From contig CM075204.1 in NCBI GenBank assembly GCA_037577475.1, forward strand, positions 2,775,001 through 2,839,000: DNA of 64,000 nt, written 5' to 3'. Source of the stretch: Chaunax sp. Z400. Lineage: Eukaryota > Chordata > Actinopteri > Lophiiformes > Chaunacidae. The notes under the pieces are model-generated. The model saw only the letters and a program-made list of their open reading frames with translations. It had not been told where the DNA came from and did not search any database. Positions 61,906 through 64,000 of this stretch are shown here, in pieces (positions within the stretch are counted from its first letter, which is position 1; each line of letters opens with the position of its first letter). A program made the position numbers and the translations under genes.

Positions 61906-62398
61906 ACGTTAAAGCAGGACGTCAAAGGACACCAGGAAACCAGCAAAGGAAACAACAAAGGACGACAAGGAAAAACATCAACATCAAAGGTCGCCAAGGA
62001 AAAACATCAAAGGTCGCCAAGGAAAGAACATCAAAGAACACAAAAAGGAACCGAGGTTATATAAGCAAAACGACTGCAATTAGATGTTAAGGGGTGGCCA
62101 TTATAGCCTGCAGAATCAGACAAGAGGGGCAATGCTCTCTGGTTGGCAGAGAGCAGATAGAGAGATAGAGAGAAGATAAAAGTGGAAACACTCAATGAAG
62201 GTTGGGCACGTCCTGAAGACCTCAATGAATCCAGATGAAGTAACCAACTACAACCAGGCCCTCATCCATCCGCAGCCCCCTCCCCCTACACAACCGGCTC
62301 CACTGTCACCCACAAAGTCTCAAACAAGCCAAGATGCCATCAGGATAGTGTATCTACCAAGGGATCAAATCATCTAGTCCTAGGAATTACTAACTAAC
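61906..62398 (+). other. Probable 3' non-coding region of the RLE-type LINE
   Basis: Contains two to three tandem copies of a ~23-bp unit (AACATCAAAGGTCGCCAAGG) at about 61,971-62,040 and then purine-rich sequence. The end of the element is not marked by a clear tail. The next recognisable sequence is a TCCC run and the 275-bp unit. Confidence 0.4.
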
Positions 62399-62417
62399 CG
62401 TCCCTCCCTCCCTCCCT
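62399..62417. repeat. (TCCC)n microsatellite
   Basis: CGTCCCTCCCTCCCTCCCTG, four to five copies, at the border with the 275-bp tandem units. Confidence 0.85.
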
Positions 62418-62876
62418 GATTTCTATTGAATTTAGTTATAACCTGAAAATGATTTGTTTCTTATCCAGACGGTCTCATCAAGGATTTGTTCAACAGTAAA
62501 ACAGAAGTTCCTTGATTCATGGGGAGACACGTTTATGGATGATCATGCTCAGATAACTTCAAACAGAACCACTAGTCATTCTTGTGTTTACAAGTGCTTC
62601 TTTTTGGACTTGTCTTGGTTGTGACAAGTTTCTCAGTGGAAATGTGTCCACAAAATCACAATACGAGATGTATTTCCTTTTAAGATACTCTCTGACTTCT
62701 ATTGGATTTAAATATGACCTGAAAATGATTTGTTTCTCATCCAGACTGTCTCATCAAGGATTTGGTCACCAGTAAAACTAAAGTCCCTGGATTCATGGGA
62801 AGCCACGTTTATGGATGATCATGCTCAGATAACTTCAAACATAGCCACTTGTGATTCTTGTGTTTACAAGTGCTTC
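62418..62876 (+). repeat. ~275-bp tandem units, right side
   Basis: A partial unit (62418-62532), a full unit (62533-62809) and a partial unit (62810-62876), in the same orientation as those at 57211. The last is cut by the third heptamer array within GTGTTTACAAGTGCTTCT. The left copy at this point continues TTTTGGACTTGTC, so the array clearly interrupts the unit. Confidence 0.75.
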
Positions 62877-64000
62877 TTATGTTATGTTCTTATGTTCTTA
62901 TTCTTATGTTTTATGTTTTATGTCTGTGTTATATCTTATGTGTTATGTTGTATGTGTTCTGTCTTATGTTGTATGTGTTATGTTGTATTTGTTGTTTGTT
63001 ATGTTGTATGTGTTATTCCTTATGTGTTATGTTATATGTCTTATGTCTTATGTTATATGTGTTATGTCTTATTTTGTATGTGTTATGTCTTATGTTGTAT
63101 GTGTTATGTCTTATTTTGTATGTGTTATGTCTTATGTTTTATGTGTTATGTTGTATGTGTTATATCTTGTATGTGATGTTGTATGTGTTATGTTGTATGT
63201 GCAATGTCTTATGTCTTATGTTCTTTCTTTTATGTTTTATCTGTTATGTCTTATGTTTTATGTGTTATGTTGTATGTGCAATGTCTTATGTCTTATGTCT
63301 TATGTTTTTTGTTTTATGTGTTATGTATATATGTGTTATGTCTTGTGTTGTGTGTTCTGTCTTATGTGTTATGTTGTATGTGTTAATTCTTATGTTGTAT
63401 GTGTTATGTTTTATGTTGTATATGTTATGTCTTATGTGTTATGTTTTATGTATTGTGTTATGTTGTATGTGTTATGTCTTATGTGTTATGTTTTATGTGT
63501 TATGTTGTATGTGTTATGTCTTATGTTGTATGTGTTATGTTTTATGTGTTATGTTATATGTGTTATGACTTGTGTGTTATGTTGTATGTGTTATGTTGTA
63601 TGTGCAATGTCTTATGTCTTGTTTTTTCTTTTATGTTTTATGTGTTATGTCTTATGTTTTATGTGTTATGTTGTATGTGCAATGTCTTATGTTTTTTCTT
63701 TTATGTTTTATGTGTTATGTGTATATGTGTTATGTCTTGTGTGTTATGTTGTATGTGTTATGTCTTATGTTGTATGTGTTATGTGTTTAGTCGTATGTGT
63801 TATGTCTTATGTGTTAATTGTTATGTTATGACTTGTGTGTTATGTTTTATGTGTTATGTCTTATGTTGTATGTGTTCTGTCTCATGTGTTATGTTGTATG
63901 TGTTAATTCTTATGTTGTATGTGTTATGTTTTATGTTGTATGTGTTATGTCTTATGTGTTATGTTTTATGTGTTATGTCTAATGTGTTAATTCTTATGTT
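62877..64000 (+). repeat. Heptamer satellite array 3 (runs off right edge)
   Basis: Same 7-bp words and same rare word combinations as array 1, including a one-base variant of its landmark (TTGTATTTGTTGTTTG near 62,985) followed by GTTATTCCTTATG. Its left flank is the 275-bp unit, not the 35-bp satellite. Reading frames within it are by-products of the repeat. Confidence 0.95.

Overview
The window looks like nuclear DNA from a ray-finned (teleost) fish. The evidence is a full-length LINE of the L2/CR1/Rex1 type, a tRNA-derived SINE of the kind common in teleosts, a decayed Tc1-like transposase, a decayed LINE with a restriction-enzyme-like endonuclease, and a solitary terminal exon of a CYP2-type cytochrome P450. 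There is no bacterial gene organisation. The species cannot be named from this sequence alone.

About four fifths of the window is tandem repeat. (1) Positions 1-20 kb, and interrupted blocks up to 50.39 kb, are a 35-bp satellite (each unit carries GATC and an ATGCTGATGTGAGC-like core) with higher-order structure: a 2,058-bp repeat, and a near-identical block recurring 11,560 bp away. (2) A 3.4-kb LINE with an intact ORF sits in this satellite at 7,329-10,727, flanked by 5-bp target duplications. (3) Five copies of an unrelated ~870-bp single-copy-looking module (19,991; 40,476; 42,061; 43,524; 49,042) are embedded in the 35-bp satellite. They carry CRE-, ETS- and CCAAT-like motifs. (4) A T/G-rich 7-bp satellite (ATGTGTT, ATGTCTT, ATGTTGT, ATGTTTT words) forms an 18.9-kb array (21,157-40,059), a 2.36-kb array with the same two junctions (44,585-46,939), and a third array running off the right edge (62,877-64,000) in an unrelated context.

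From 50.39 to 62.88 kb the sequence is ordinary, transposon-littered genomic DNA. It holds a possible host exon pair at the satellite border, an AT-rich ~30-bp minisatellite, LINE, SINE and Tc1 remnants, the CYP2-like exon with an in-frame stop, and an RLE-type LINE pseudogene bracketed by ~275-bp tandem units.

The only intact protein gene I can support is the LINE polyprotein. The many long reading frames in the satellites are arithmetic by-products of 7-bp and 35-bp periods that lack stop codons. The most interesting structure is the repeated cassette of 870-bp module, short 35-bp satellite linker and heptamer array, whose heptamer part differs about eight-fold in length between two copies. 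Its internal landmarks reappear at a third, unrelated site.
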